Shown here: positions 31,588-31,715 of the stretch, piece by piece
Layout of the letters: each line of letters opens with the position of its first letter
Position numbering within the stretch: position 1 is the first letter of the stretch
NCBI GenBank assembly: GCA_036652815.1
Contig: JAVVVE010000026.1
Span: forward strand, 1 to 31,715
Source: SZUA-378 sp036652815
GTDB taxonomy: Bacteria > Bacillota > Clostridia > Lachnospirales > Lachnospiraceae
Direction: 5' to 3'
DNA length: 31,715 nt
Translations under genes and position numbers: made by a program
The notes under the pieces: generated by a model
Told to the model about the DNA's origin: nothing
The model's input: the letters and a program-made list of their open reading frames with translations, nothing else
The model's database searches: none

Positions 31588-31715
31588 ATGTATAATTTTT
31601 TAGAAGAACTTGCACAAATTGTCGAGCAAACTCCAGACAAAACTGCGCTAAAGGTTAGTCTGCAAAGCGAGGGTATCAGTTATGCGTTATTGGATATGCT
31701 GTCCGGACGCGTACT
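31588..31715 (+). CDS. AMP-forming ligase / adenylation-domain enzyme (3' partial)
   Basis: ATG 31588 preceded by AAAAGGAGG. The first 42 residues read MYNFLEELAQIVEQTPDKTA then SYALLDMLSGRV, the typical opening of ANL-superfamily enzymes (acyl-CoA synthetases, D-alanine ligases, NRPS adenylation domains: a helix, TPDK.A, then SY..LD..S.R). The window ends before any catalytic motif, so subfamily and substrate are unknown. The region 31426-31587 to its left shows no gene and only weak promoter-like sequence. Confidence 0.65.
   Translation, partial: MYNFLEELAQIVEQTPDKTALKVSLQSEGISYALLDMLSGRV

Noticed and set aside
1..31715. CRISPR arrays, rRNA or tRNA genes
   Set aside because: No regularly spaced repeats and no cloverleaf or rRNA-like sequence were seen; only the two direct-repeat pairs described above.

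Overview
This is an AT-rich, high-coding-density chromosomal window from a Firmicute, most likely a clostridial relative near Lachnospiraceae. I infer this from the gene order secY-adk-map-KOW-infA-rpmJ-rpsM-rpsK-rpsD-rpoA-rplQ-ecfA1-ecfA2-ecfT-truA-rplM-rpsI, the strong AGGAGG ribosome binding sites with some GTG/TTG starts, an adenylate kinase with a four-cysteine LID, a long L17, and gut-clostridia families such as DUF2442 and DUF3990. No species name is claimed.

Region 1 (1-9411) is the second half of the spc/alpha ribosomal cluster, read rightward: S8 (cut at the window edge), L6, L18, S5, L30, L15, SecY, adenylate kinase, methionine aminopeptidase, a KOW protein, IF-1, L36, S13, S11, S4, RpoA and L17. 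It has an internal sigma-A-type promoter before rpmJ, a run of hairpins between rpmJ and rpsM, and a strong terminator after rplQ. Region 2 (9422-17017) continues the conserved order with the ECF transporter core (ecfA1-ecfA2-ecfT), truA and rplM-rpsI. It is interrupted twice: by a leftward M15-type peptidase gene, and by a polymorphic toxin with a putative immunity gene placed between truA and the rplM promoter. The toxin cassette is flanked by a 26-bp imperfect direct repeat that includes the end of truA.

Region 3 (17059-22444) is accessory DNA. A 218-bp imperfect direct repeat, carrying two differently broken copies of a DUF2442 gene start, brackets an unknown 266-aa gene, a C5-cytosine DNA methyltransferase and a probable PD-(D/E)XK-like restriction enzyme. 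The methyltransferase promoter carries a perfect Gram-positive LexA-type palindrome between its -35 and -10 boxes, suggesting a damage-responsive restriction-modification system. To the right is gene debris: a DUF2442 pseudogene, a DUF3990 fragment and a frameshifted HTH gene.

Region 4 (22438-31715) holds a PAP2 phosphatase, then a compact three-gene cyclic-di-GMP operon (membrane sensor with degenerate GGDEF plus EAL, a lipoprotein solute-binding protein, and a soluble GGDEF protein with an I-site). Next come a divergent pair encoding a cysteine-rich propeller-like protein and a 90-aa protein sharing one C-terminal module, a MATE exporter, a transposase remnant, and the start of an AMP-forming ligase cut by the window end.

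The best candidates for something new are the toxin cassette inside the ribosomal cluster, the LexA-box-controlled restriction-modification island, and the EAL/solute-binding/GGDEF operon.
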